DNA of 64,000 nucleotides from contig JAEWHK010000050.1 of NCBI GenBank assembly GCA_023387815.1, positions 1 through 64,000 on the forward strand, read 5' to 3'. This DNA is from Pseudomonadota bacterium. GTDB taxonomy: Bacteria > Pseudomonadota > Gammaproteobacteria > Burkholderiales > Burkholderiaceae_B. The position numbers and the translations under genes were made by a program. A model generated the notes under the pieces. It ran no database searches and was not told the DNA's origin. It saw nothing but the letters and a program-made list of their open reading frames with translations. Below, piece by piece: positions 35,094 to 43,823 of the stretch (position 1 is the stretch's first letter; the number at the start of each line of letters is the position of its first letter).

Positions 35094-35398
35094 TATTCAA
35101 CGTTGATTCGCCCCGGACGCCTGAGCCGGTATCAGCAAAGCGCTCATGATACCGAATCTGAAATCCAATCGCTGGCAAAATCATCAACACAATTGCAATG
35201 TGACTACAAATGATCGCGAATCACAATTCTGCATTAACGAAGACCCCGTTCACTTGTGATTGATCGCGATTACCAACCGAGGGTAAACGCGGGTTAAGTG
35301 TGTCTGAAGCTCTCCTTAGGGAAAAACAGATTGTCAACGGTGCGTGCGCGAATCGATACTGTATGTCATCTGTCATTTTCGAGAAACAGGAATCACCC
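35094..35398. other. divergent control region between PaaG-like and DUF35/thiolase-fold genes
   Basis: This region of about 305 bases holds no gene; the open frame from 35300 lacks a ribosome binding site. It contains the inverted repeat at 35219-35261, a likely regulatory element for one or both transcription units. Confidence 0.55.
35219..35261. promoter_or_regulatory. inverted repeat, candidate operator
   Basis: AATCACAA (35219-35226) and TTGTGATT (35254-35261) are perfect inverted copies 27 bases apart. Both are bordered on the outside by ATCGCG-type sequence (GATCGCG before, GATCGCGAT after), which extends the symmetry. It lies 138 bases upstream of the DUF35 gene. The binding protein is unknown. 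Confidence 0.45.
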
Positions 35399-35797
35399 AT
35401 GACCGTCAGCAATCAGTCGCTTGAGTTCGGTGCTGAAAAATACTATTTCACGCAACTGGGCAAAGGCATTTTCACCATTCAACGCTGTGATGACTGCAAC
35501 AAAAGTCTGTTCTACCCACGCATGATCTGCCCTCATTGCGGCAGTGAGAATCTGCAATGGTATGAACCGTCAGGAAAAGGCACCGTGTATTCCACCACGG
35601 TTGTTCGCAACAAACCGGAGAAAGGCGGTAATCACAACGTGGCACTCATCGACCTGGAAGAAGGACCGCGCGTCATGAGCCAGGTTCAGAATATTGAACC
35701 CGAAGCAGTGAAAATCGGTCAACGGGTCACGGCCCGCATCATACAGAAAGACGATAGCGCCCTGCTGGTCTTTGTTCCTGAAGGAGAAAAGGCATGA
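35399..35797 (+). CDS. DUF35 OB-fold protein with zinc ribbon, partner of the thiolase-fold protein
   Basis: This 132-residue protein has a four-Cys zinc ribbon (CDDC near residue 24, CPHC near residue 42) followed by an OB-fold (about residues 52-128). DUF35 proteins form complexes with thiolase-fold enzymes and can help bind the CoA chain, as in archaeal HMG-CoA synthesis, BbsAB of anaerobic toluene breakdown and the steroid aldolase Ltp2-ChsH2. Its stop overlaps the start of the thiolase-fold gene (ATGA), fitting a 1:1 complex. The ATG at 35399 has AGGAA upstream; longer frames from 35300 or 35363 are less likely. Confidence 0.88.
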   Translation: MTVSNQSLEFGAEKYYFTQLGKGIFTIQRCDDCNKSLFYPRMICPHCGSENLQWYEPSGKGTVYSTTVVRNKPEKGGNHNVALIDLEEGPRVMSQVQNIEPEAVKIGQRVTARIIQKDDSALLVFVPEGEKA

Positions 35798-36966
35798 TCG
35801 ACAGCAAATTGCGCGGCGCGACTGCGATTGTTGGTGTGGGGCATGCAGGCCTGGGCATGGCGGAAGGCTATACCGAAATGGAAATTCTGGTTCAGGCGGC
35901 TTCCCGCGCCGTACGCGATGCCGGCCTGACCATGCAGGACATCGATGGCATCGCCACGGCCAGCGTCTCTTCCACCATGTGGGTCATGCCTGTCATTGAG
36001 CATCTGGGTATCAAACCAACGTTCATCGACAATACCATGGTGGGCGGTTCCAGTTTTGTGGCGCATCTCATGCCCGCCATTCAGGCGCTGGTTTCGGGTC
36101 AGTGCAATGCCGTACTGGTTTGTTACGGCAGTACACAGCGCAGCTCTACCGTTAATCGTGCGGCTATCGGCAATATGCGCAAGGTCATGGATCCACAGCC
36201 CTACGAGAATCCTTATGAGCCCTTAAGCCCGCTCAGTTCCTATGCACTGGCTGCTGCCAGACATATGCATCAATACGGCACCACCAGAGAACAGCTGGCT
36301 GAGGTTGCAGTGGCTGCCCGGCAATGGGCGCAGCTCAATCCGGAAGCCAGCATGCGCGATCCGCTCACGATCGATCAGGTTCTATCGGCAAGAATGGTCT
36401 CGGACCCATTGACGGTTCGCGATTGTTGTCTGGTCAGCGACGGCGCGGGCGCCTATGTGCTGGTTCGCGCCGACCGAGCCAAAACGCTTAAGCACAAGCC
36501 GGTATATGTGCTGGGCAATTCGACCGCTGTGTGGAACCGTCAGGTCTCGTCCATGCACGATCTGACCGTCACCGCTGCCAGCCAGTCGGGAAAAATTGCA
36601 TATGAAATGGCCGGAGTCAAGGCATCCGATATTGATGTTGCCGAAGTGTACGATGCCTTCACCATCAATACCATCCTGTTCATGGAGGACCTGGGCTTCT
36701 GCAAAAAGGGAGAAGGTGGCGCTTTCGTCAGTAGCGGCGGCATTGCGCCTGGCGGGCATTTCCCCGTGAATACCAATGGCGGCGGTCTGTCCTGCGTTCA
36801 CCCTGGCATGTACGGTATTTTTATACTGATTGAAGCAGTCAGACAATTGCGCGGTCAATGCGACGACCGCCAGGTTGCAGATGCAGAACTCGCCCTGGTA
36901 CAGGGTAACGGAGGCACCTTGTCCAGTCAGTCAACCGCCATTCTTGGTACAGAGGCAACGCTTTAA
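35794..36966 (+). CDS. thiolase-fold protein lacking the nucleophilic Cys (possible CoA-linked aldolase)
   Basis: This 390-residue protein has the thiolase fold of the SCP2/DUF35-linked branch. The usual nucleophilic Cys loop reads NTMVGGSS (about residues 80-87), without Cys. The His of the thiolase HDAF-type motif is Tyr in VYDAFT (Y286), and the later NGGGLSCVHPG keeps a His (H336) but no GHP; the final thiolase Cys loop reads QGNGG. These changes recall Ltp2-type enzymes, which cleave beta-hydroxyacyl-CoA by retro-aldol chemistry using tyrosines. It is coupled to the DUF35 gene and followed by CoA transferase genes. Thiolysis cannot be excluded without an alignment. Confidence 0.82.
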   Translation: MIDSKLRGATAIVGVGHAGLGMAEGYTEMEILVQAASRAVRDAGLTMQDIDGIATASVSSTMWVMPVIEHLGIKPTFIDNTMVGGSSFVAHLMPAIQALVSGQCNAVLVCYGSTQRSSTVNRAAIGNMRKVMDPQPYENPYEPLSPLSSYALAAARHMHQYGTTREQLAEVAVAARQWAQLNPEASMRDPLTIDQVLSARMVSDPLTVRDCCLVSDGAGAYVLVRADRAKTLKHKPVYVLGNSTAVWNRQVSSMHDLTVTAASQSGKIAYEMAGVKASDIDVAEVYDAFTINTILFMEDLGFCKKGEGGAFVSSGGIAPGGHFPVNTNGGGLSCVHPGMYGIFILIEAVRQLRGQCDDRQVADAELALVQGNGGTLSSQSTAILGTEATL

Positions 36967-36986
36967 CAGAACCCGACAGGATCGAC

Positions 36987-37661
36987 ATGATAAACAAAAT
37001 TCTTGAAACGCATGAAGAGGCGCTCAGCCAGATTCCGGACGGTGCCTCTATTATGGTGGGTGGCTTTGGCGACTCGGGTATTCCATTTGAAATGCTCGCC
37101 ACGCTTAAACATATGGGAACGCGCAACCTGACTATTATCAGCAATAACGCAGGAACGCGCGAAGTGGGCATTGCTGCACTGATTAAAAATGATCAGGTCA
37201 GAAAAATCATCTGCTCTCATCCTCGTCCTCCACAATCGGATATCTTTGCACAGGCATTTCGTGCCGGAAAGATTGAACTGGAATGCACACCGCAAGGCAC
37301 ACTGGCAGAACGCATGCGCGCAGCCGGTGCCGGGCTGGGTCCTTTTTTCACACCCACCGGTTACGGCACCCCCGTAGCCGAGAACAAGGAAGAACGCGTG
37401 GTCAACGGCGTCGGATACGTTCTGGAAGAACCACTGCATGCCGACTTTGCGCTAGTTCGTGCCCATACAGGGGATCGATGGGGCAATCTGACCTACCGAT
37501 GGGCGGCGAGAAATTTCAATCCGGTCATGTGTACCGCAGCGAAACACACTATTGCACAAGTGGACAGAATCGTCGAACTGGGTTCCATTCATCCGGAACA
37601 GGTAATGACACCTGGCATATTCGTAAAAAACGTTGTCCCTGCAGGAGCGCGCCATGACTGA
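36987..37661 (+). CDS. 3-oxoacid CoA-transferase, subunit A
   Basis: This 224-residue protein is the alpha subunit of a family I CoA transferase (ScoA/PcaI-like), with the CoA-binding glycine loop GGFGDSGIP (about residues 23-31) and the core TPTGYGTPVAENK. Together with subunit B it moves CoA from a donor such as succinyl-CoA to a carboxylate. It overlaps subunit B by eight bases and follows the thiolase-fold gene by 20, so it probably activates the acid handled by this cluster or recycles CoA from its product. Confidence 0.92.
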   Translation: MINKILETHEEALSQIPDGASIMVGGFGDSGIPFEMLATLKHMGTRNLTIISNNAGTREVGIAALIKNDQVRKIICSHPRPPQSDIFAQAFRAGKIELECTPQGTLAERMRAAGAGLGPFFTPTGYGTPVAENKEERVVNGVGYVLEEPLHADFALVRAHTGDRWGNLTYRWAARNFNPVMCTAAKHTIAQVDRIVELGSIHPEQVMTPGIFVKNVVPAGARHD

Positions 37662-38361
37662 CTATACCCGCCTTGACAGGGAACAGATTGCACGACTGGT
37701 TGCGGAAAGCCTGCCCGATGGCGCCTATGTCAACCTTGGTATTGGCATGCCCACCTCAGTTGCGGACTATCTGCCTGCCGACAGAGAAATCATTCTGCAC
37801 AGCGAGAACGGCATTCTTGGGATGGGACGCAGCGCAATTGAAGACGAAATCGACGCCGACATCATCAATGCCAGCCGCAAGCCTATTCTGCTGTTGCAGG
37901 GGGCTTCCATCACGGAACACACCAATTCATTTGCCATGATGCGCGGCGGCCATCTTGACTATTCCATTCTGGGCGGATTCCAGGTTGCAGAAAACGGCGA
38001 TCTGGCCAACTGGATTACCGATGCGCCTGACGCCATTGCGGCGATTGGCGGAGCGATGGACCTTGCTGTGGGTGCCAAACAGGTGTTAGTCATGATGGAA
38101 CATACGACCAAAAGCGGCGGTGCCAAACTGCTGCATCAATGCAGCTATCCGCTGACCGGCACGGGTGTTGTCGACTTTGTTTATACCGATCTTGCCATCA
38201 TCGAAGTGCGCGATGGTCGTTTCATCATCCGCGCCATGGTAGAGGGGATGACGCAGGAAAAGTTGCAGGCACTGAGCGAAGCCACGCTGCACATGGAGGG
38301 CGCCTGCCAGACCATACGGATAGACGACGCAGGACAACCTTATCTTCAGTCTGCTGGCTAG
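37654..38361 (+). CDS. 3-oxoacid CoA-transferase, subunit B
   Basis: This 235-residue beta subunit contains the catalytic Glu in SENGILG (about residue 52), which forms the glutamyl-CoA intermediate, and the NLGIGMPT loop (about residue 29). It pairs with the subunit A gene that overlaps it. CAGGAG precedes the ATG at 37654; the frame from 37633 is less likely. A Bug receptor gene begins about 100 bases downstream on the same strand. Confidence 0.92.
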   Translation: MTDYTRLDREQIARLVAESLPDGAYVNLGIGMPTSVADYLPADREIILHSENGILGMGRSAIEDEIDADIINASRKPILLLQGASITEHTNSFAMMRGGHLDYSILGGFQVAENGDLANWITDAPDAIAAIGGAMDLAVGAKQVLVMMEHTTKSGGAKLLHQCSYPLTGTGVVDFVYTDLAIIEVRDGRFIIRAMVEGMTQEKLQALSEATLHMEGACQTIRIDDAGQPYLQSAG

Positions 38362-38458
38362 CGGTATCGCCGGAAAAGAAGACGAATTAACGCAGTAAAG
38401 GTTTACACAAACGGGCCCGTCAGTGGCCCGGCAAACGCAAAAAAATAAAGGAGACTCA

Positions 38459-39445
38459 ATGAAAACGGCATTCAGAAAACTGCGACACCCATTGCTGCGC
38501 ATGGCTGCAGCACTGACGGCAGGTCTGGTACTGGCGGGACCCGCACAGGCCTTCCCCGACAAACCCATCACGCTGTTGATTCCCTATCCACCAGGTGGCA
38601 GCGCGGATATGCTCGCACGCCCCATCGCTGCGCAAATGCAAAAAACAGTTGGACAGCCTGTTGTCCTGGAATACCGACCTGGTGCCGGTGGTACGATTGC
38701 TACGGGTCAGCTGGCTCGCGCCAAACCTGATGGCTATACCGTGCTGATGGTGCTGGCTGCACATGCCATCAACCCAAGCATGTATAAGTCACTGCCTTAC
38801 GATACCGAAAAGGATTTTGCCCCGGTATCGGTGCTGGCCACGCTGCCGATGCTGGTGGCAGCGGCAAAACAGACGCCGGCCAACACGATTCAGGAATTGA
38901 TCGACTACGCGAAGGCGAATCCGGACAAACTCACCTTTGCCTCAGCAGGCAACGGCAATACGAGTCACCTGGCGGCCGAACTGTTCAAGACTGCGACCAA
39001 TACCAAGATGGTTCATGTCCCCTACAAAGGCAGCGGCCCTGCCGTTGTTGCCATGCTCTCGGGCGAAGTGTCACTCATGTTCGACAGCATCTCGACCTCT
39101 CTGCCGCATGTGAAAGCAGGCAAACTCAAAGGCATTGCTGTCACCGGTAAAAAGCGCTCGGCTGTTCTGCCAGACGTGCCCACGGTTGATGAATCCGGCG
39201 TGCCTGGGTTTGAAGTCAATGGCTGGTATGGCATTCTTGCACCCGCTGGGACGCCAAAAGACGTTGTCATGGATCTGAACAAGGCATTCAACGACGCGGC
39301 CAATACGCCCGAAGTCAAATCCCAGCTGAGTGGGTATGGTTACGAAATTGAAGGCTCCACCCCGGAAGCATTCTCCAAACTGATTACATCTGAAATAACA
39401 AAATGGAAGGCAGCAGTTGATCAATCCGGCGCGCGCGTGGACTAA
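38459..39445 (+). CDS. Bug-family (TctC-like) periplasmic solute-binding protein
   Basis: This 328-residue receptor has a Sec signal peptide (about 27 residues, ending in AQA), followed by FPDKPITLLIPYPPGGSAD, EYRPGAGGTIA and PYKGSGPAVVAMLSG. AAGGAG precedes the ATG at 38459. It follows the CoA transferase genes and is followed by a second Bug gene. It could deliver the acid that the transferase activates; no transporter membrane subunits are present. Confidence 0.92.
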   Translation: MKTAFRKLRHPLLRMAAALTAGLVLAGPAQAFPDKPITLLIPYPPGGSADMLARPIAAQMQKTVGQPVVLEYRPGAGGTIATGQLARAKPDGYTVLMVLAAHAINPSMYKSLPYDTEKDFAPVSVLATLPMLVAAAKQTPANTIQELIDYAKANPDKLTFASAGNGNTSHLAAELFKTATNTKMVHVPYKGSGPAVVAMLSGEVSLMFDSISTSLPHVKAGKLKGIAVTGKKRSAVLPDVPTVDESGVPGFEVNGWYGILAPAGTPKDVVMDLNKAFNDAANTPEVKSQLSGYGYEIEGSTPEAFSKLITSEITKWKAAVDQSGARVD

Positions 39446-39557
39446 CGCGGTCACTCCGGTGCTCACGAAAACGAACACGGTCAATCCTGGCAACAAGCCT
39501 GATTACAACTGACATCACAGGCTCGCCAGGGTTCCCGATAGACAATTGGAGAATCCT

Positions 39558-40532
39558 ATGTCAAAGCCGCAACTCGTTCTTGGCTCCCTGCTTCTTGCTC
39601 TGGTACCCGGCATCAGTGCTGCCGCCGACACCTGGCCCGACAAACCGGTGAAACTGGTGGTCGGTTATGCGGCAGGCGGCCCTGTTGATACTGCAGCCAG
39701 GCAGTTTGCCAAATTCTTTGGTGACCAGATCGGTCAGACTGTTGTTGTAGAAAACAAAACCGGTGCCAGCGGCATTATTGCAGCTGAAAGTGTGGCTCGG
39801 TCAGCGCCCGATGGCAGTGTGCTTTATTTTCTGGCGAGCCCCACCCTGACGATTACGCCGCACATCCAAAAAGGCATACAGATCAATAAGGACAAAGACT
39901 TTCGCTACCTGGGCAATCTGGTCGAATATACCAACGTGCTGGTGATCAACAATGATCTGCCGGTCAAAACCGTACAGGAACTTGTCGACTATGCCAAAGC
40001 CAATCCCGGCAAACTGTCATTTGGCTCTGCGGGGGTAGGTTCCTCCAACCAGCTGTCTGCAGAACTGCTGAAGCAGCGCACCGGCACTCAAATGCTGCAT
40101 GTCCCCTATCGCGGCAATGCGCCTGCCATGATCGATGTCATTGGTGGAAAAACATCGATGATGTTTGACATTACAGGCACCGCCATCAACTACATCAATA
40201 GCGGCAAAGTCCGCGCGCTTGCCGTGACATCGAAAGAACGCAATCGTGCCCTGCCCGACGTTCCATCCATGTCCGAATCTGGCATTCCCGACTACGATGT
40301 CACTGGCTGGTATGGCATTGTGGCACCCGCCAGACTCAGCGATGCGACTGCCCGGAAAATAGAGCAGTCCCTGGCCGAGGTTTCCCGCAAGCCGCAATAC
40401 CGGTCTCAGATGGAAGATGTCGGTTATACGGTTTCACTGCTCAGTGGCAAGGAACTGAAATCGCGCATAGACAAGGAATATCAGCTCTGGAAGGACGTCA
40501 CGGAAAAGGCGGGAATCAATACTGCCAATTAA
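39558..40532 (+). CDS. Bug-family (TctC-like) periplasmic solute-binding protein
   Basis: This 324-residue receptor has a Sec signal (about 22 residues, ending in ISAA) and the family segments WPDKPVKLVVGYAAGGPVD, ENKTGASGIIA and PYRGNAPAMIDVIGG. It is the second of three adjacent Bug genes and is clearly not a recent copy of the first: their sequences differ through most of the length. TGGAG stands before the ATG at 39558. Ligand unknown. Confidence 0.92.
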   Translation: MSKPQLVLGSLLLALVPGISAAADTWPDKPVKLVVGYAAGGPVDTAARQFAKFFGDQIGQTVVVENKTGASGIIAAESVARSAPDGSVLYFLASPTLTITPHIQKGIQINKDKDFRYLGNLVEYTNVLVINNDLPVKTVQELVDYAKANPGKLSFGSAGVGSSNQLSAELLKQRTGTQMLHVPYRGNAPAMIDVIGGKTSMMFDITGTAINYINSGKVRALAVTSKERNRALPDVPSMSESGIPDYDVTGWYGIVAPARLSDATARKIEQSLAEVSRKPQYRSQMEDVGYTVSLLSGKELKSRIDKEYQLWKDVTEKAGINTAN

Positions 40533-40613
40533 GCCAGGTTGATCATACCCAACCTCAGCTCTGCCGTATCAGCCTGCCCCGGCGCCCCAGTCATGCGCTG
40601 AATGTGCCGCTTT

Positions 40614-41609
40614 CTATGCCTGAATACTGATACCTGCATCGGTAATGGTCTTATGCCATTTGTCAATTTCGCCGGCAAGGAATTCTCCGAAACCGGCAGG
40701 TGTTGTTGGCATCGGTTCGGATCCGCTGCCGTGCATTTTTTCTATGACTGCCGGGTCCTTCAATTGCGCGTTAATACCGGCATTGATCTGCGCGACAATG
40801 TCTTGTGGCGTTCCGGCAGGTGCAAACACGCCGCTCCATGAGTACGCCTCATAGCCAGGCAGCCCCTCATCCGCGATGGGCGGTACATCCGGTGCCAGTT
40901 CCGAATGTTTCGGATTGCCCACGCCCAGTGGAATCACCTTACCCGCTTTCATGAAAGGCAGTGCAGAGGTCGCGTCGGCAAACATCAACTGCACCTGACC
41001 GCCAACCAGATCCTGCACTGCAGGTGCACTGCCCTTGTAAGGGATATGCTGCAGCTCGATTCCAGCCATGCTGGCAAACAATGCACCAGCCAGATGCGTG
41101 CCGCCACCTGTGCCCGACGAACTATAGGAGATCTTTCCGGGCTGCGATTTTGCCAGCGCGATCAGATCCTTGACCGATTTTACGTTCAGCGATGGATGTG
41201 CAACAAGAATGATTGGAAAACGAGCCAGTCCGGCGACCGGCACGAAATCTTTCTGAATATCATAATCCAGTGATTTGTTCAGGCTCGGCAGTATGGCGTG
41301 ATGAATGGCGGCGCAGAAATAGTTGTAGCCATCCGGCTTTGCCTTGGCCGACAAACGGGCGCCAAGTATGCCACCCGCTCCTGCCTTATTATCAACGACG
41401 GCAGTCTGGTTCCATTGCTGACTCAGCCCGTTGGTCACAATGCGCACTGCCGTATCCACCGGACCGCCCGGTGCAAACGGGACGATAAAATTCACTGGCT
41501 TTGTCGGCCATTCTGCTGCCATGGCCCGAATGGGTTGCAAACCGAATGCCGCGCCACAATAAAGCATGGACTTGAGCAGCGTTCTGCGATGCATCATCGT
41601 TGTGTTCAA
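40614..41609 (-). CDS. Bug-family (TctC-like) periplasmic solute-binding protein
   Basis: This 331-residue receptor faces the two preceding Bug genes. The N terminus HRRTLLKSMLYCG resembles a Tat signal, and the mature part begins EWPTKPVNFIVPFAPGGPVD, with DNKAGAGGILG and PYKGSAPAVQDLVGG following. Its best start is a TTG at 41609 with AGGAG six bases before; an ATG at 41597 is an alternative. The LysR gene at 41827-42738 lies upstream on the same strand. Confidence 0.9.
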   Translation of the reverse strand: MNTTMMHRRTLLKSMLYCGAAFGLQPIRAMAAEWPTKPVNFIVPFAPGGPVDTAVRIVTNGLSQQWNQTAVVDNKAGAGGILGARLSAKAKPDGYNYFCAAIHHAILPSLNKSLDYDIQKDFVPVAGLARFPIILVAHPSLNVKSVKDLIALAKSQPGKISYSSSGTGGGTHLAGALFASMAGIELQHIPYKGSAPAVQDLVGGQVQLMFADATSALPFMKAGKVIPLGVGNPKHSELAPDVPPIADEGLPGYEAYSWSGVFAPAGTPQDIVAQINAGINAQLKDPAVIEKMHGSGSEPMPTTPAGFGEFLAGEIDKWHKTITDAGISIQA

Positions 41610-41826
41610 AATTGTCTCCTTTTTTCGGGCATCGCCTCATTGGACTTGCCACTATTGTGATTGAATGCAGGAGTCAATTATGCAGCCAGATGCCTTAAGG
41701 ATTGTTTTTTATACCTGAAGGATGTCCTCAGCATTGCCTAAGACCGGCTGCAGAATCTGACAATTGCGCGAACGCTGGCTATTGCGGATTGCGGTTCGGT
41801 CTGACGCTCAGGAACACTGACGACGG

Positions 41827-42738
41827 CTACTTTGGATCGTGCATGCGATGCGACACGTCAATAAGATGTTCTATGCATTTTTCTGCATAGGCAGGCAGAT
41901 CACGCCCCGCCAGACGGCAAATATTACGTTCGCGATCGGCCCATTCATCCGTGAGTTTGAGAATATGCAGTCGCGAGGCGCGGCTATAGGCACGGGCACA
42001 TTCCACAGGGACAATCGCCAGACCGATGCCAGCGTCAACCATGCGGCACACTGCTTCAAAACTCCCCACATACACCCGCTGATGCAGGCGCTTCCCCAGC
42101 TTGTAGGCTTTGTCATCCAGAAAAGTCTGAATGGCACTTTCCGGATTAAGGCCAATGAACTGGTATTGATCGACCAGAGTTTCAAATGCAATTTCGGTCT
42201 TATCGTTCAAGGGATGGGTCAGCCCGGTCACGGCGACCAGCTCGTCCCGAAACAGAGGAATAACATCCAGTCCGTCCAGATTGACGTTGCTGGACACGAT
42301 GCCAATATCCACAGAGCCGCCACGAATGGCGGAGACGATTTCCTTGGACAGCTTCTCTTCCAGCTCGATATCGATATCGGGATTTTCGGCGAGATAGGAT
42401 GACAGCGCCTCTGACATGAAGGAATGGGTGGCTGCCGTATTGGCCATGATTCGCAGCTTGCCCTTGATGCCGCTTGAAAATGGCTGAAGCTCAGCGTGCA
42501 TGTGCTCGAGTTGCTGAAACACGCCCTTGGCGTACTTGAGAAACACTTCACCCGCCGGCGTGACACTGACACCCGTGACCTGACGAATAAGCAGACGCAC
42601 CTTGAGCGAGTCTTCCAGATTCTTGATACGCGCACTTGCTGCCGGCAGCGACAGAAAGGTTTTCTCCGCTGCTCGCGTCAGATTCGACGTTTCACCAATA
42701 TTGATGAACAGTTTCAGATCGGTCAGGTCATAGCGCAT
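41827..42738 (-). CDS. LysR-type transcriptional regulator
   Basis: The 303-residue protein has a helix-turn-helix at LTRAAEKTFLSLPAASARIK (about residues 20-39) and a typical effector domain. It is divergent from the SDR/MaoC genes and upstream of a Bug gene on its own strand, so it may control both. The 154 bases to the SDR gene contain a short GCCAT/ATGGC dyad, a weak operator candidate. Confidence 0.88.
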   Translation of the reverse strand: MRYDLTDLKLFINIGETSNLTRAAEKTFLSLPAASARIKNLEDSLKVRLLIRQVTGVSVTPAGEVFLKYAKGVFQQLEHMHAELQPFSSGIKGKLRIMANTAATHSFMSEALSSYLAENPDIDIELEEKLSKEIVSAIRGGSVDIGIVSSNVNLDGLDVIPLFRDELVAVTGLTHPLNDKTEIAFETLVDQYQFIGLNPESAIQTFLDDKAYKLGKRLHQRVYVGSFEAVCRMVDAGIGLAIVPVECARAYSRASRLHILKLTDEWADRERNICRLAGRDLPAYAEKCIEHLIDVSHRMHDPK

Positions 42739-42892
42739 CTTAAGCTTGAATGAAGGGGGTGATTGAGAAATACGAACAATGCCATCTGCAATTATGGCCT
42801 ATCATGAAATGCTACAGCAATAGATAGTAATCCCTAACGGGCATCGTGCAACAGACCGGCGCCCGAATCAGCAAAATTGACAGGAGAACCCG

Positions 42893-43807
42893 ATGGGCGC
42901 AATGGTGGAAGGAAAAGTAGTGGTCGTTACCGGTGCAGGTGGCGGTATTGGCAGAGATATTGCACTTGCGTATGCCAGGTCGGGCGCAAAAGTGGTGGTC
43001 AACGACATAGGCGTCTCGCTCAGCGGCGAAGGCGGAACCGATGGTCCTGCCCATGCTGTGGTGGAAGAGATCAATGCGGCAGGCGGTACGGCAGTCCCGA
43101 ACACGGACAGTGTTGCCGGTTACGAATCGGCGAACCGAATTGTGCAAACGGCCATCGATCATTTTGGTCGCATCGATATTGTGGTCAACAACGCCGGCAA
43201 CCTGCGTGACCGGCTGTTTCACAAAATGAACGAAGAAGAATGGCGGCAGGTGATTGATGTTCATCTGAATGGCACATTCTTTGTCAGTCGCGCTGCTGCC
43301 CCCTACTTCCGTGAACAGGAATCGGGCGCGTATGTTCATATGACATCCACATCCGGACTCATCGGCAATTTCGGCCAGTCCAATTATTCAGCTGCAAAGC
43401 TGGGCATTGCTGCCCTGTCCAAGTCCATCGCACTTGATATGTCACGATATCACGTGCGGTCCAACTGTATCGCTCCGTTCGCGTGGAGCCGCATGACCAG
43501 TTCCATTCCGGCAGAAACGCCTGAAGAAAAAGCGCGCGTGGAAAAACTGCAGAAGATGGAAACGCACAAGATCGCTCCCATGGCCGTGTACCTGGGCAGT
43601 GATGCGGCCAGCGAAGTGACAGGTCAGATCTTTGGTGTCAGGGCTAATGAAATTCTGCTTTTCAGCCAGCCGCGGCCTGTTCGCTCGGTACACATGTCCG
43701 AGGGCTGGACGCCCGAACTGATTGCAGAGATCGCCATTCCTGCCATGCAGGGCCAATTTCACAAACTGGAACGCTCTCCCGACGTTATTAATTGGGATCC
43801 GATCTGA
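42893..43807 (+). CDS. SDR-family dehydrogenase resembling the hydroxyacyl-CoA dehydrogenase part of MFE-2
   Basis: This 304-residue short-chain dehydrogenase has the NAD-binding loop TGAGGGIG (about residues 13-20), NNAG near residue 100 and the catalytic YSAAK (about residue 164). The pattern VVVNDIGVSLSGEG is typical of the (3R)-hydroxyacyl-CoA dehydrogenase domain of peroxisomal multifunctional enzyme type 2. AGGAG lies before the ATG. A MaoC-type hydratase follows after 16 bases, so the two would be the hydration and oxidation steps of a beta-oxidation-like route. Length and C-terminal extension agree with this group. Confidence 0.88.
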   Translation: MGAMVEGKVVVVTGAGGGIGRDIALAYARSGAKVVVNDIGVSLSGEGGTDGPAHAVVEEINAAGGTAVPNTDSVAGYESANRIVQTAIDHFGRIDIVVNNAGNLRDRLFHKMNEEEWRQVIDVHLNGTFFVSRAAAPYFREQESGAYVHMTSTSGLIGNFGQSNYSAAKLGIAALSKSIALDMSRYHVRSNCIAPFAWSRMTSSIPAETPEEKARVEKLQKMETHKIAPMAVYLGSDAASEVTGQIFGVRANEILLFSQPRPVRSVHMSEGWTPELIAEIAIPAMQGQFHKLERSPDVINWDPI

Positions 43808-43823
43808 GCAAAGGAGCAACTGC

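Noticed and set aside
42739..42892. Strong LysR operator before the SDR gene
   Set aside because: Only a 5-bp GCCAT/ATGGC dyad is seen, too short to report as a separate regulatory feature.
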